Made by a program: the position numbers and the translations under genes. DNA of 42,236 bases, from NCBI GenBank assembly GCA_937868205.1, contig CALMMC010000105.1:1-42236 (forward strand). Direction: 5' to 3'. Below the pieces are notes generated by a model. The model made no database searches. It had not been told where the DNA came from and saw only the letters and a program-made list of their open reading frames with translations. The DNA comes from JAAZPG01 sp012797375. Lineage in GTDB: Bacteria; Acidobacteriota; Aminicenantia; Aminicenantales; UBA4085. Below, in pieces: positions 15,217-23,135 of the stretch. The stretch's first letter is position 1; each line of letters begins with the position of its first letter.

Positions 15217-15789
15217 ATGGACAACAAACTCGCCAATCCCGCCCCGCTCGGCTTGATGGGCTTCGGCCTGACCACGGTCCTGCTGAACATCCACAACGCC
15301 GGCTTCTTCCCCCTCAGCGCCATGGTCTTGGCCATGGGCATCTTTTACGGCGGCTTGGCCCAGGTCATCGCCGGCATCATGGAGTTCAAGAAGGGCAATT
15401 CCTTCGGAACGACGGCCTTCACGTCCTACGGCCTGTTCTGGCTGACCTTGGTCGCGACCTGGGTGATTCCGGGAACCAACGCCCCCAACGGCGGCCCCAC
15501 GCCGGCCCCCTACCTGGGCTGGTATCTCTTCCTTTGGGGCTTATTCACGTTCCTCATGTGGATCGGAACCTTCGGCAAGAACCGGGCCCTCCAGTTTGTT
15601 TTCCTGAGCCTCTGGATCCTTTTCCTCCTCCTGGCGGTCCGGGATTGGACGGGCTCGGAAACGATCGGGAAAATCGCCGGCTTCGAGGGAATCGTCTGCG
15701 GGCTGTCGGCCGTCTACTTGGCCATGGCCGAGATCATCAACGAAGCCCGGGGACGGACGATCCTGCCGATCGGCGCGTCCAAGGCCTGA
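15217..15789 (+). CDS. satP: SatP/GPR1-FUN34-YaaH family acetate transporter
   Basis: 190 residues with six hydrophobic helices. The family signature NPAPLGLMGFGLTT is at the N-terminus, and the TM1-TM6 pattern continues through GIFYGGLAQVIAGIMEFKKGN, typical of the acetate/succinate channel-like transporters of the inner membrane. The length is normal for the family. As the last gene of the acs operon it would bring in (or release) acetate for Acs. It starts 15 bp after kbl and ends at a 303-bp intergenic region without an obvious terminator. Confidence 0.92.
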   Translation: MDNKLANPAPLGLMGFGLTTVLLNIHNAGFFPLSAMVLAMGIFYGGLAQVIAGIMEFKKGNSFGTTAFTSYGLFWLTLVATWVIPGTNAPNGGPTPAPYLGWYLFLWGLFTFLMWIGTFGKNRALQFVFLSLWILFLLLAVRDWTGSETIGKIAGFEGIVCGLSAVYLAMAEIINEARGRTILPIGASKA

Positions 15790-16092
15790 AGCAAGAATAT
15801 TTTTCAGCGCCTTTCCAGCGGCGAAAAAAAATCAAGCGGCGATTAGATTTTTCGGGCCGTCCCCCGCACTCTTTTTAGCCGCCGTAACATCCTGATAAGA
15901 AAATAATTACTTGACTTTTTCTTTTCCTCGTCTTATTTTCTAATCACGACGGACAGAGAGGGAAAAGGACACTCCTTTTTTGAGATTCGGACAAATCAAC
16001 GGCGGACTTTTCTCCATTCCCTAGCGTGTGAGGAACTATGTCCGGGCGGCTCCGGCCCCCGGCTATTTATCTTTAAGGAGGAGGGAAAACCT
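15790..16092. other. Intergenic region between satP and the S8 protease gene
   Basis: 303 bp, unusually AT-rich for this window in its first half. It holds the promoter for the protease gene (given separately) and a leader of about 145 nt ending in a strong ribosome binding site, AAGGAGGAGGG. No convincing terminator for the acs operon was found, and no small gene. Confidence 0.55.
15911..15939 (+). promoter_or_regulatory. Sigma-70-type promoter for the S8 protease gene
   Basis: TTGACT (15911-15916), a 17-bp spacer and TATTTT (15934-15939). It lies in an AT-rich stretch and would give a leader of about 145 nt before the ATG at 16093. Confidence 0.55.
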
Positions 16093-18267
16093 ATGAAAGG
16101 CAGGCGATTGGACAGACTCTTGACGGCCGTCGCCGCGGCGGCCGCCGCGACCGTCCTGGTGTTGGTTCTCGCGGCGGGGGGACAAACCCCGGCCGGCCCG
16201 GGATCCGATACTTCGGGCGTCGGAGCCTATATCCCCCGTCAGCTTGTCGTCTTGGCCAAGACGCCTCAAGCCGACAAAGACGTCAAAGCCCTGGCCAACG
16301 CGCTCGGCGCGGTCATCCAAGCCGAGATTCCGCAAGGCCGGCTGTTCCTTTTCGTCTTCAGCGATGATGCCACCGCCGGTAACGCCCTGCTGAAGATCAA
16401 GAAGGACAACAAAGAAAGCTTCGACGCTTGGCGGAACTGGAAATTCTCCATTCCTAAACCGGCCCGCCCGCCGAAGAAAACGCATGCCGGCGCGGCCGCG
16501 GTTGTTCCCGTCGAGCCGGAGCACATCACGAGCGACCCGGGCTATTCCGCCCAGTGGGGACTCCACCGCATCAAGGAGCCTTGGTCGGGCAACCCCCTGT
16601 CGACCGACAAGGGTATCGCCATCCTCGACACGGGGGTGGATTACAATCACTCCGATCTTTCGGGCAAGGTCGTCAAGTGCTTCGATTACATCGACTGGGA
16701 CACCGATCCCATGGATCTCAACGGCCACGGGACCCACTGCGCCGGGATCGCCGCGGCCAAAGCCGCCAACGCGACCGGCATCCACGGCGTCTCGCCCAAC
16801 AGCAAGATCTACGCCTACCGGGTCCTGGACGCCTCCGGCTCAGGAGGCTATTTCGGCGTCACCCAGGCGATCTATGACGCGGCCGACAATGCCAACGTCA
16901 GCATCCTGAGCATGAGCTTCGGCGGGTACCTGTACTCCGGGTCGAGCGCCTACACGAGCCTGGAAAGCGCCATCAAGTACGCCCGGAACACCAAGGGGAA
17001 GATCTGCTGCGTGGCCGCGGGCAACGAATTCAACTGGGACCTTTTCTATTACGTTTATTATGATTGGGGTTATTATCCGGTCCCGGCCTGGTACCCGGCC
17101 TCCTTCACCGTCGGAGCGTCGGAGTACAAGGATTTCCGGGCCTACTTTTCCAACTACGACGTCACATACGTCCTCAACTACGAAACGTTCACGATCAGCT
17201 TCGTCGACATCGTCGCCCCCGGCTACGACATCCTCTCCACCCTCCCCTACGAACAGTACGGCAATTACAGCGGGACGTCGATGGCCGCGCCCATGGCCGC
17301 CGGAGCCTGCGCCCGTGTCTGGGGCCTCCATCCGACCTACACGGCCACCCAGGTGCAAAACCAGCTGATCACGACGGGAAAATCCGTCGGCCCCACCAAG
17401 GGATTCCCCTCGACGGAAAAGCGGATCGACTTGATGAAGGCCCTGGGCAAAAGTCAAACCGGCTTCCAGGGGATCGTGCTCAACGCCGAGGGCGCTTATC
17501 CGCTCAACGGAGCCAAGGTCGAGGCGCTCGTCGGAACCACGGTGAAAACGTCGACGACGACCAACAAGGCCGGCTTCTTCACCCTGATCGGGCTGACCGG
17601 CGGGACCACCTACACTCTTCGTTTCAGCCGAGCGGGCTACCTCACCGAGTCGTACAGCGCCGGGGCGGCGACCGCCAACCTCATCAAAGACGCCGACGCT
17701 TCCTACAACCTCGTCCCGATCCGGACGCTGACCTCGACGGACAAGTATTACCGGATCGTCCTGTCCTGGGGCTCGGGCCAGCCCGGCTATGATTTCTACT
17801 ACATGGACGGGTATACGTACTTCCCCTACCGGTGGTGGAGGCCCGCCGGAATGGAAGCCAACAGCTATCTCTATACTCCCTCCGGATACACCTACGGCTG
17901 GTGGGACACCGGCTCCCTCGCCGAGTCGCCCTACGTCCAGTTCATGCACGACTCCTATTTCGACCGCTCCGCCGAATGCCACGTCATCCGGACTCCGGAA
18001 AGCGGCACCTACCAGTACGCCGTCTGCGTCGAGGACGAGGATTACGGCTGGGGGATGGTCAAGTACTCCAAGGGAGGCACCGCCTACGCGGCTTATCCCA
18101 TCGTCCGGATCTACAAGGGCAACACCCTGATCAAGGTCATCAATTCCTCGGCCGCGACCCGGGTCGGAACGGGAACGCTCTACTGGAGCGTCTTCAACCT
18201 CAACGCCGCGACCGGGGCCGTCACGGTGATCAACAAGATCACGGACACAAAGCCGTTCTACTTCTGA
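16093..18267 (+). CDS. Secreted S8 subtilisin-like serine protease with C-terminal carboxypeptidase-regulatory-like domain
   Basis: 724 residues. A signal peptide (about residues 1-29) and a propeptide-like segment (about 45-120, PRQLVVLAKTP...) precede the catalytic domain. The triad is complete: Asp179 in ILDTGVDY, His212 in NGHGTHCAG and Ser396 in SGTSMAAP, with Asn311 of the oxyanion hole in CCVAAGNEF. Just after Asn311 comes an aromatic-rich insertion (about 312-334, many Tyr and Trp). Residues about 455-545 form a CarboxypepD_reg-like beta-sandwich (FQGIVLNAEG...GFFTLIGL), and the last ~180 residues are beta-rich and aromatic. It probably degrades extracellular protein. AAGGAGGAGGG precedes the ATG by 7 nt, and a strong terminator follows, so it is a single-gene unit. 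Confidence 0.93.
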   Translation: MKGRRLDRLLTAVAAAAAATVLVLVLAAGGQTPAGPGSDTSGVGAYIPRQLVVLAKTPQADKDVKALANALGAVIQAEIPQGRLFLFVFSDDATAGNALLKIKKDNKESFDAWRNWKFSIPKPARPPKKTHAGAAAVVPVEPEHITSDPGYSAQWGLHRIKEPWSGNPLSTDKGIAILDTGVDYNHSDLSGKVVKCFDYIDWDTDPMDLNGHGTHCAGIAAAKAANATGIHGVSPNSKIYAYRVLDASGSGGYFGVTQAIYDAADNANVSILSMSFGGYLYSGSSAYTSLESAIKYARNTKGKICCVAAGNEFNWDLFYYVYYDWGYYPVPAWYPASFTVGASEYKDFRAYFSNYDVTYVLNYETFTISFVDIVAPGYDILSTLPYEQYGNYSGTSMAAPMAAGACARVWGLHPTYTATQVQNQLITTGKSVGPTKGFPSTEKRIDLMKALGKSQTGFQGIVLNAEGAYPLNGAKVEALVGTTVKTSTTTNKAGFFTLIGLTGGTTYTLRFSRAGYLTESYSAGAATANLIKDADASYNLVPIRTLTSTDKYYRIVLSWGSGQPGYDFYYMDGYTYFPYRWWRPAGMEANSYLYTPSGYTYGWWDTGSLAESPYVQFMHDSYFDRSAECHVIRTPESGTYQYAVCVEDEDYGWGMVKYSKGGTAYAAYPIVRIYKGNTLIKVINSSAATRVGTGTLYWSVFNLNAATGAVTVINKITDTKPFYF

Positions 18268-18303
18268 TTTGAGGCCGGCCGCGGGCCGGTCGAAATCGCG
18301 CGC

Positions 18304-18334
18304 GGGGCCGCCCGCCTGAGGGCGGCCCCTTTTT
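18304..18334 (+). terminator. Rho-independent terminator of the S8 protease gene
   Basis: A perfect 10-bp stem, GGGGCCGCCC (18304-18313) and GGGCGGCCCC (18320-18329), with a 6-nt loop and TTTTT (18330-18334). It starts 36 bp after the stop codon. Confidence 0.92.
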
Positions 18335-18356
18335 CATGGGGCGGAAATCTCCGCGG

Positions 18357-19616
18357 TCAGAAGAAATAATAGACCGCGCCGAGAAGGCGGAGATTGCCGA
18401 CCCAAGCGGCCCCGTTCACCCGGCCGTCCGGGCCGGTTTTTCCATAGGCGGCGGCCGTATATTCCGCCTCGACGGCCAGCCGGACCTTGCCGGCATTGTA
18501 GACCGCCCGGGGGGAAATCCGGAAAACGGCGTCGATATCGGCCCCCCTCTCGTAAAGCGGGCCGGAAACGTTTCTTCCGAAGCCGTAATTCTTTGTATAG
18601 CCGGCGAACAGGCCCGCCTGGAAGGCCGCCCCGTTCGTCTGGATTTCGCCCCACAGGGCCAGATTCTCCGTAGGCGCGTAGGACGCTTCAGCCCGGACGG
18701 CGTCCGTGATTTCAGCCGCGGCGTAGCCTCCCATCATCGTCAGGTGATGAAGGTTCTGCCCGTAGACGGCCTCGGCCTTGACCGTGAAGCCCGGCTTTTT
18801 CAGCTTCCCGAACGCCATCCCGGCCCAGTCGTTCAGGCCGGCGTCCGTCCGGTATCCGAGCGTCGTGGCCAGGCGGGGGACGATCCGCTTGTAGTCGCCG
18901 CCGATCCCGAACACGCTCTCGCAGCCCGCCTCGCATGTCCGCCGGTACTGGAGCGTCAGGTTGACCTCGGGGACGGCCGCGTTTCGGGCATAGGCCGTCG
19001 ACACTCCCTCGGGTCCGGTCGAGGCGAAGTCGCGCTGGGCCAGGGCGGCGGCGGAGACGCTCCACCGTTCGCCGAGCTTCCGGGTGTACCTGATCTGGGG
19101 CGAGCGGTTGAACGGCTGAAAAGGGGCGCCGGTGTTGAAGGAAACGACGTCGGGGAAGCTGTCCGTGATGAACATCGGATGCCAGTACTGGCCGATCAGG
19201 AGCTCGGCCTTGGGCCAGGCGAGCTTGAGGAAGCCGTGGCGGAGGCGGAAGCCGTTGAGATCGCCGTCGGATGTCCCGAAAAACTCGGCCTCGATCAGTC
19301 CCGAGGTTTTCGCCCCGAAGGCGTCGGGCCCGGTGATCCGGCCGAGAAGCCGCGTCTGAACCGAGAGCATGTGGAAGCTCGAGGCCGCGTTGACGTCCCG
19401 CCCGTCCGGGCCGGGGGCCTCCCCTTTCGGATAAAGGAGATAATGCCCTTCCCGGATGGCGACGGTCTGGCGGGAATCATAAATCAAGTCGGTCTTGAGG
19501 AAGCCGGAGAAGGATATCCCGAAGGCCGGGGTTTTCGCCTCGGTCTGGGCCCACAAGCCGGCCGCCCCGGCCAAGACGGCCGCCGCCAAAAATCTTCCGC
19601 CGCTGTTTCGTTTCAT
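18357..19616 (-). CDS. Outer-membrane porin-like beta-barrel protein
   Basis: 419 residues from the ATG at 19616, which has GAGGAGAC close upstream; a longer in-frame start would extend into the upstream gene. The signal peptide runs to about residue 24 (LAGAAGLWAQ). The mature chain alternates hydrophobic and polar residues with Gly/aromatic girdles (SFSGFLKTDLIYDS, KAELLIGQYWHPMF, LNDWAGMAFGKLKKPG) and ends in FF, the C-terminal Phe that BamA recognises. It resembles DcaP/porin-like barrels found next to uptake genes, but I cannot name the solute. It follows the acyl-CoA synthetase/GNAT gene by 10 bp, so the two are co-transcribed. Confidence 0.75.
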   Translation of the reverse strand: MKRNSGGRFLAAAVLAGAAGLWAQTEAKTPAFGISFSGFLKTDLIYDSRQTVAIREGHYLLYPKGEAPGPDGRDVNAASSFHMLSVQTRLLGRITGPDAFGAKTSGLIEAEFFGTSDGDLNGFRLRHGFLKLAWPKAELLIGQYWHPMFITDSFPDVVSFNTGAPFQPFNRSPQIRYTRKLGERWSVSAAALAQRDFASTGPEGVSTAYARNAAVPEVNLTLQYRRTCEAGCESVFGIGGDYKRIVPRLATTLGYRTDAGLNDWAGMAFGKLKKPGFTVKAEAVYGQNLHHLTMMGGYAAAEITDAVRAEASYAPTENLALWGEIQTNGAAFQAGLFAGYTKNYGFGRNVSGPLYERGADIDAVFRISPRAVYNAGKVRLAVEAEYTAAAYGKTGPDGRVNGAAWVGNLRLLGAVYYFF

Positions 19617-19626
19617 GGTCGTCTCC

Positions 19627-22314
19627 TCACTCCAGTTCCTTGGCCGCGTCGACCGTGGATCCATCCGGGTCGACCCGGATGGAAAAACCGCGCTTGCGGA
19701 AGACGGCGATCATCCGGGGGTTGTCGGTCGTGGTCACGGCCGTGATCTTCCGCACGCCCCAGTCCCGGGCTATTTCCAGGCAATGATCGGTCAACACGCC
19801 GCCCAAACCCTTGTCCTGCCAGGCGTCGCCGACCAGGACGGCGTACTCGGCCGACGTTTTCATCGGGTCGGCGACCAGCCGGCCGACGCCCGTCAAGCGC
19901 CGGGCGGGGCCCTCCCCCTCCTCGGCGACGATCGCCAGCTCCCGGTCGTAATCGATGTAGCAATAGCGGGCGGCCACGTCGTGCGATTCCCAGTGGAAAA
20001 AGTAACGGAACCGGGAATAGATCGACTCCTTCGAGCATCCGGAAAGGAGGGCCAGCCACAACGGCTCGTCCTCGGGTTTGATCGGCCGAAGACGGACCGT
20101 CGAGCCATCCTCCAGGAGGACGTCTTTCTCGTAATGCTCGGGATACGGCCGCAGGGCCAGGTGGGCGAAGGGATCAGCCGAGGCGCCGCCCCCCCCGCGG
20201 TCGACGGCGATCCGGGCGTCCAGGGCGACAACCGCGTCTTTCGAGACAAGCAGGGGATTGATGTCCAGCTCCTTGATTTCGGGATGATCGGCGACCAGGT
20301 AGGACAAGCGGATCATCGTTTCGATCAGCCGGTCGACGGCCAGGGCCGGCCGCCCGCGGTATCCGCGAAGAAGCGGCCAGACCTTCAGCGATTCGAGCAT
20401 CCGGCGGGCCAGCCGCTCGTTGAGCGGCGGGAAACCCAGGGCCCGGTCGCCGAACAGCTCGGCCGTCGTCCCACCCAGCCCGGCCATCATGACCGAGCCG
20501 AACGTGGAATCCTTTTTCGCCCCGAGAATCAGCTCGACGGCCTCCTTGGCCCGGATCATCGGCTGGACCGTGACCCCCTCGAGCCGGGCCGAGGGCCGGG
20601 CGGCCGCGGCCGCGGCCGTCACCCGGCCGAAGGCGGCCCGGACCAGGGCCGCGTCGCCCAAGTCCAAGACGACCCCGCCGACGTCGGTCTTGTGGGAAAT
20701 GTCCGGCGACTGGATTTTCAAGACGACGGGATACCCCATCCGCTCCGCCTGCCGGACGGCCTCCTCGGCCGATGCGGCCGGCGCCGGACGGCTGGCGGGA
20801 ATTCCGTAGGCCTCGAGGACCGATTTGGAGGCCTCCTCGCCCAGCATTTCCGTTCCGGATTCAAAGAAGGCTCGAACCCGTTCCCTCCGGGTCTTGCGGT
20901 CGGCGGAAAACTCGACCGGGACTTCCTTGGGCGTTTCATAAAGAATCCCGAGGTTGCGGGCGTAGGAGACGAGGGTCATGAAAGCTCGGACGGCCCGTTC
21001 CGGGGTGTCATAGGCCGGGATGCCGGCGTCCGTGAGGATCCGAAGGCCTTCGGCCACGCTCTCTCCTCCCAGCCAAGCAGCCAGGATGGGCTTGGTCGAG
21101 CCGGCGGCCAGGGCCCCGACTTCCCGGGCGATCGCCGACGGGTTGGTCATGGCCTGAGGCGTGATGATCACCAGGACGGCGTCGACGCCGGGATCGGCCA
21201 GCACCCGGGCGGTCGCCTTGGCCGCCAGCTTGGACTTGGCGTCCCCCAGGATGTCGACCGGATTGTCGTGTGATCCCGCCGGGGGCAGGGTTTCGTCGAG
21301 GCCGGCCTTGGTTTCGTCGCTGAAGACGGCCAGGCCGCCGCCGGCGGCGATCAGGGCGTCGACGGCCATGACGCCCGGCCCGCCGCCGTTGGTCACGATG
21401 CCCAGCCGGTCGCCCTTGGGGATCTGCCGCCGGCCCAAAAGCTCGGCCACGTCGAAGATCTCGCCGATGTCGAACACCCGGGCCAGGCCGGCCCGCTGAA
21501 AGGCCGCGTCGTAGACCGCATCCTCCGAGGCCAGGGCCCCGGTATGGGAAGCGGCCGCTTCGGACGATTCGGGAAAACGGCCGGCCTTGTAGACGATGAT
21601 CGGCTTGGACCGGGCGAAGGCCCGGGCCGCGGTCATGAACCGCCGGGCGTTCTTGAGCGATTCGATATATAAGATGATGCTCCGGGTTTTCTCGTCCTCG
21701 CCGAAATAGTCGATCAAATCGGCGAAATCCACGTCGGCCGAGTTGCCGAGGGAGACGAACGCCGAAAATCCGATCTTTTCCCGGATGGCCCAATCGAGGA
21801 CCGACGTGCCGAGCGCCCCCGACTGGGAAAGGAAGGCGATCTCCCCCGGCCGGGGCGCATCGGCCGCGAAGCTGGCGTTTAGCCTCCGGCCCGGAACGAT
21901 CAGGCCGAGGCAGTTGGGCCCGAGAATCCTCAAATCCTCGAACCGGGCGGCCTCGGCCAACACCCTCTCCTCGAGAGCCCGCCCCTCCGGCCCCGTTTCC
22001 CGGAAACCCGAGGAGACGATGACGAGGGACCGGAGGCCGGCTTCGCCGCATTCCCGGACGAGGCCGGGGACCTCGGCGGCCGGACCGCAGAGAATGCCGA
22101 GGTCGGGCGTGCGGGGAAGGCTTCGGAGGCCGGGGTAGCAGGGAATCCCCATAACCGCTTCCACGGCCGGATTCACGGGATAAACGACGCCCAGGAATCC
22201 GCTGCCGACGAGATTGCCCAGGATTTTTCCGCCGACGCTGTTCGGATTGACGGTGACGCCGATAAGGGCGATTCGCTGCGGGTTGAAAAATCCGTCCAGT
22301 TGATGGATGTTCAT
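19627..22314 (-). CDS. ADP-forming acyl-CoA synthetase fused to a GNAT acetyltransferase domain
   Basis: 895 residues in three parts. Residues 1 to about 460 are the CoA-binding/ligase alpha part (NPQRIALIGV, LSQSGALGTSVLDW), with His257 in SHTGALASED at the position of the phosphorylated His of ADP-forming acetyl-CoA synthetases. Residues about 490-705 are the ATP-grasp beta part (GYPVVLKIQSPDISHKTDVGGV...). Residues about 735-890 are a GNAT domain (VRLRPIKPEDEPLW, acetyl-CoA site QDKGLGGVL). This is the architecture of Pat/YfiQ protein acetyltransferases; Pat of Salmonella has lost the ligase His, whereas it is kept here, so this protein may still interconvert acetyl-CoA and acetate with ATP. 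A natural target would be Acs Lys542. It is followed after 10 bp by the porin-like gene. Confidence 0.88.
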   Translation of the reverse strand: MNIHQLDGFFNPQRIALIGVTVNPNSVGGKILGNLVGSGFLGVVYPVNPAVEAVMGIPCYPGLRSLPRTPDLGILCGPAAEVPGLVRECGEAGLRSLVIVSSGFRETGPEGRALEERVLAEAARFEDLRILGPNCLGLIVPGRRLNASFAADAPRPGEIAFLSQSGALGTSVLDWAIREKIGFSAFVSLGNSADVDFADLIDYFGEDEKTRSIILYIESLKNARRFMTAARAFARSKPIIVYKAGRFPESSEAAASHTGALASEDAVYDAAFQRAGLARVFDIGEIFDVAELLGRRQIPKGDRLGIVTNGGGPGVMAVDALIAAGGGLAVFSDETKAGLDETLPPAGSHDNPVDILGDAKSKLAAKATARVLADPGVDAVLVIITPQAMTNPSAIAREVGALAAGSTKPILAAWLGGESVAEGLRILTDAGIPAYDTPERAVRAFMTLVSYARNLGILYETPKEVPVEFSADRKTRRERVRAFFESGTEMLGEEASKSVLEAYGIPASRPAPAASAEEAVRQAERMGYPVVLKIQSPDISHKTDVGGVVLDLGDAALVRAAFGRVTAAAAAARPSARLEGVTVQPMIRAKEAVELILGAKKDSTFGSVMMAGLGGTTAELFGDRALGFPPLNERLARRMLESLKVWPLLRGYRGRPALAVDRLIETMIRLSYLVADHPEIKELDINPLLVSKDAVVALDARIAVDRGGGGASADPFAHLALRPYPEHYEKDVLLEDGSTVRLRPIKPEDEPLWLALLSGCSKESIYSRFRYFFHWESHDVAARYCYIDYDRELAIVAEEGEGPARRLTGVGRLVADPMKTSAEYAVLVGDAWQDKGLGGVLTDHCLEIARDWGVRKITAVTTTDNPRMIAVFRKRGFSIRVDPDGSTVDAAKELE

Positions 22315-22465
22315 AAAGACGACTCCGGGGGGAATGAGCGTGTATTTTCTCCCAAAGCGTCCCGCGTTTCAATCCCTTGCCGGAGCGTTGCGGCCGAGCG
22401 GCCGCCGGAGAACGCGCTGAGTAAATTGAGAAAACTGGCCGGCCGGGGCGTCCGCCCCGCGGCCG

Positions 22466-23113
22466 TCACTCCGGGCCGTTCCGGGGGCCCGGTCCCTCCC
22501 GCTCCCCTGCGCGGCGAAGGGCGCGGAGGAGATCCTCGGCCGAATCCGTCGGGCCGGCGTCCAGCGGAACGATCGGAACGCCGGCGGCCGCGTAGTGGGC
22601 CAGGAGCGGCCTGGTCCGCTCCTCGAACAAGGCCAGCTTGGCCTCGACCTCCCCGGCCGAATCGTCCCGGCGGCCCGCCCGGTCTCCGCCGGCGTCGGTC
22701 CGGATCCTTTCCCGGAGAACGGCGGCCGGAGCGTTCAGAAAGACGATCCGCCGGACGCGGGCGATCGCCTCCAGGTCCCGGGCCTGGCCGGGGTGGCGCG
22801 GCCAGCCGTTCAGGAGGAGAAGGTCGGCTTCCCGGGCGCCGCGGCGGCGCAGGAAGTCATCGATGATTTTCCGGACGAGGGGAGCTTGGCGGTCCTCGAA
22901 AAGCTCCCCCTTCCGGAGAACGCGGCCGATGACCTCCCGTTCCCCGGACGACAAGCCCGGGGGAACGTCCCGGCCGGCGGCGATCCGGCGCAGCTCCTCC
23001 CCCAGGTCGAAATGAAGACACCGGCGCCCGTTCCACCCGGCGAGCTCCAGGGCTTCCCCCAGGGGCGTCTTGCCGGATCCCGTCGGACCGATGATCAGCC
23101 AGGCCTCGAACAT
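22466..23113 (-). CDS. Adenylate-kinase-like P-loop nucleotide kinase
   Basis: 215 residues. The P-loop GPTGSGKT is at the N-terminus, and the layout follows adenylate kinase: a HFDLGEELR segment in the place of the NMP-binding helix, LLNGWPRHPGQA in the place of the DGFPR motif, VFLNAPAAVLRERI, and an RRDDS that matches the lid-end R(R)DD. The lid is short and has no zinc Cys. The changes (NGWPR for DGFPR, LxxGE for the usual GDxLR) suggest a diverged kinase whose substrate may not be AMP. It starts 22 bp after the M64 peptidase gene and probably shares its transcript; the functional reason is not evident. Position 22315-22465 after it is an ordinary GC-rich gap. Confidence 0.75.
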   Translation of the reverse strand: MFEAWLIIGPTGSGKTPLGEALELAGWNGRRCLHFDLGEELRRIAAGRDVPPGLSSGEREVIGRVLRKGELFEDRQAPLVRKIIDDFLRRRGAREADLLLLNGWPRHPGQARDLEAIARVRRIVFLNAPAAVLRERIRTDAGGDRAGRRDDSAGEVEAKLALFEERTRPLLAHYAAAGVPIVPLDAGPTDSAEDLLRALRRAGEREGPGPRNGPE

Positions 23114-23135
23114 GCGGACGGCCGCCGACGGCCGT

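Noticed and set aside
13852..15294. A 480-codon minus-strand frame across kbl
   Set aside because: Antisense shadow; kbl matches known Kbl from end to end.
18341..18354. A small hairpin (GCGGA-AATC-TCCGC) as terminator of the porin-like gene
   Set aside because: Only 5 bp with no T-tract on the minus strand.
19495..21273. A 592-codon plus-strand frame across the acyl-CoA synthetase and the porin-like gene
   Set aside because: It spans two minus-strand genes with good motifs and has none itself.
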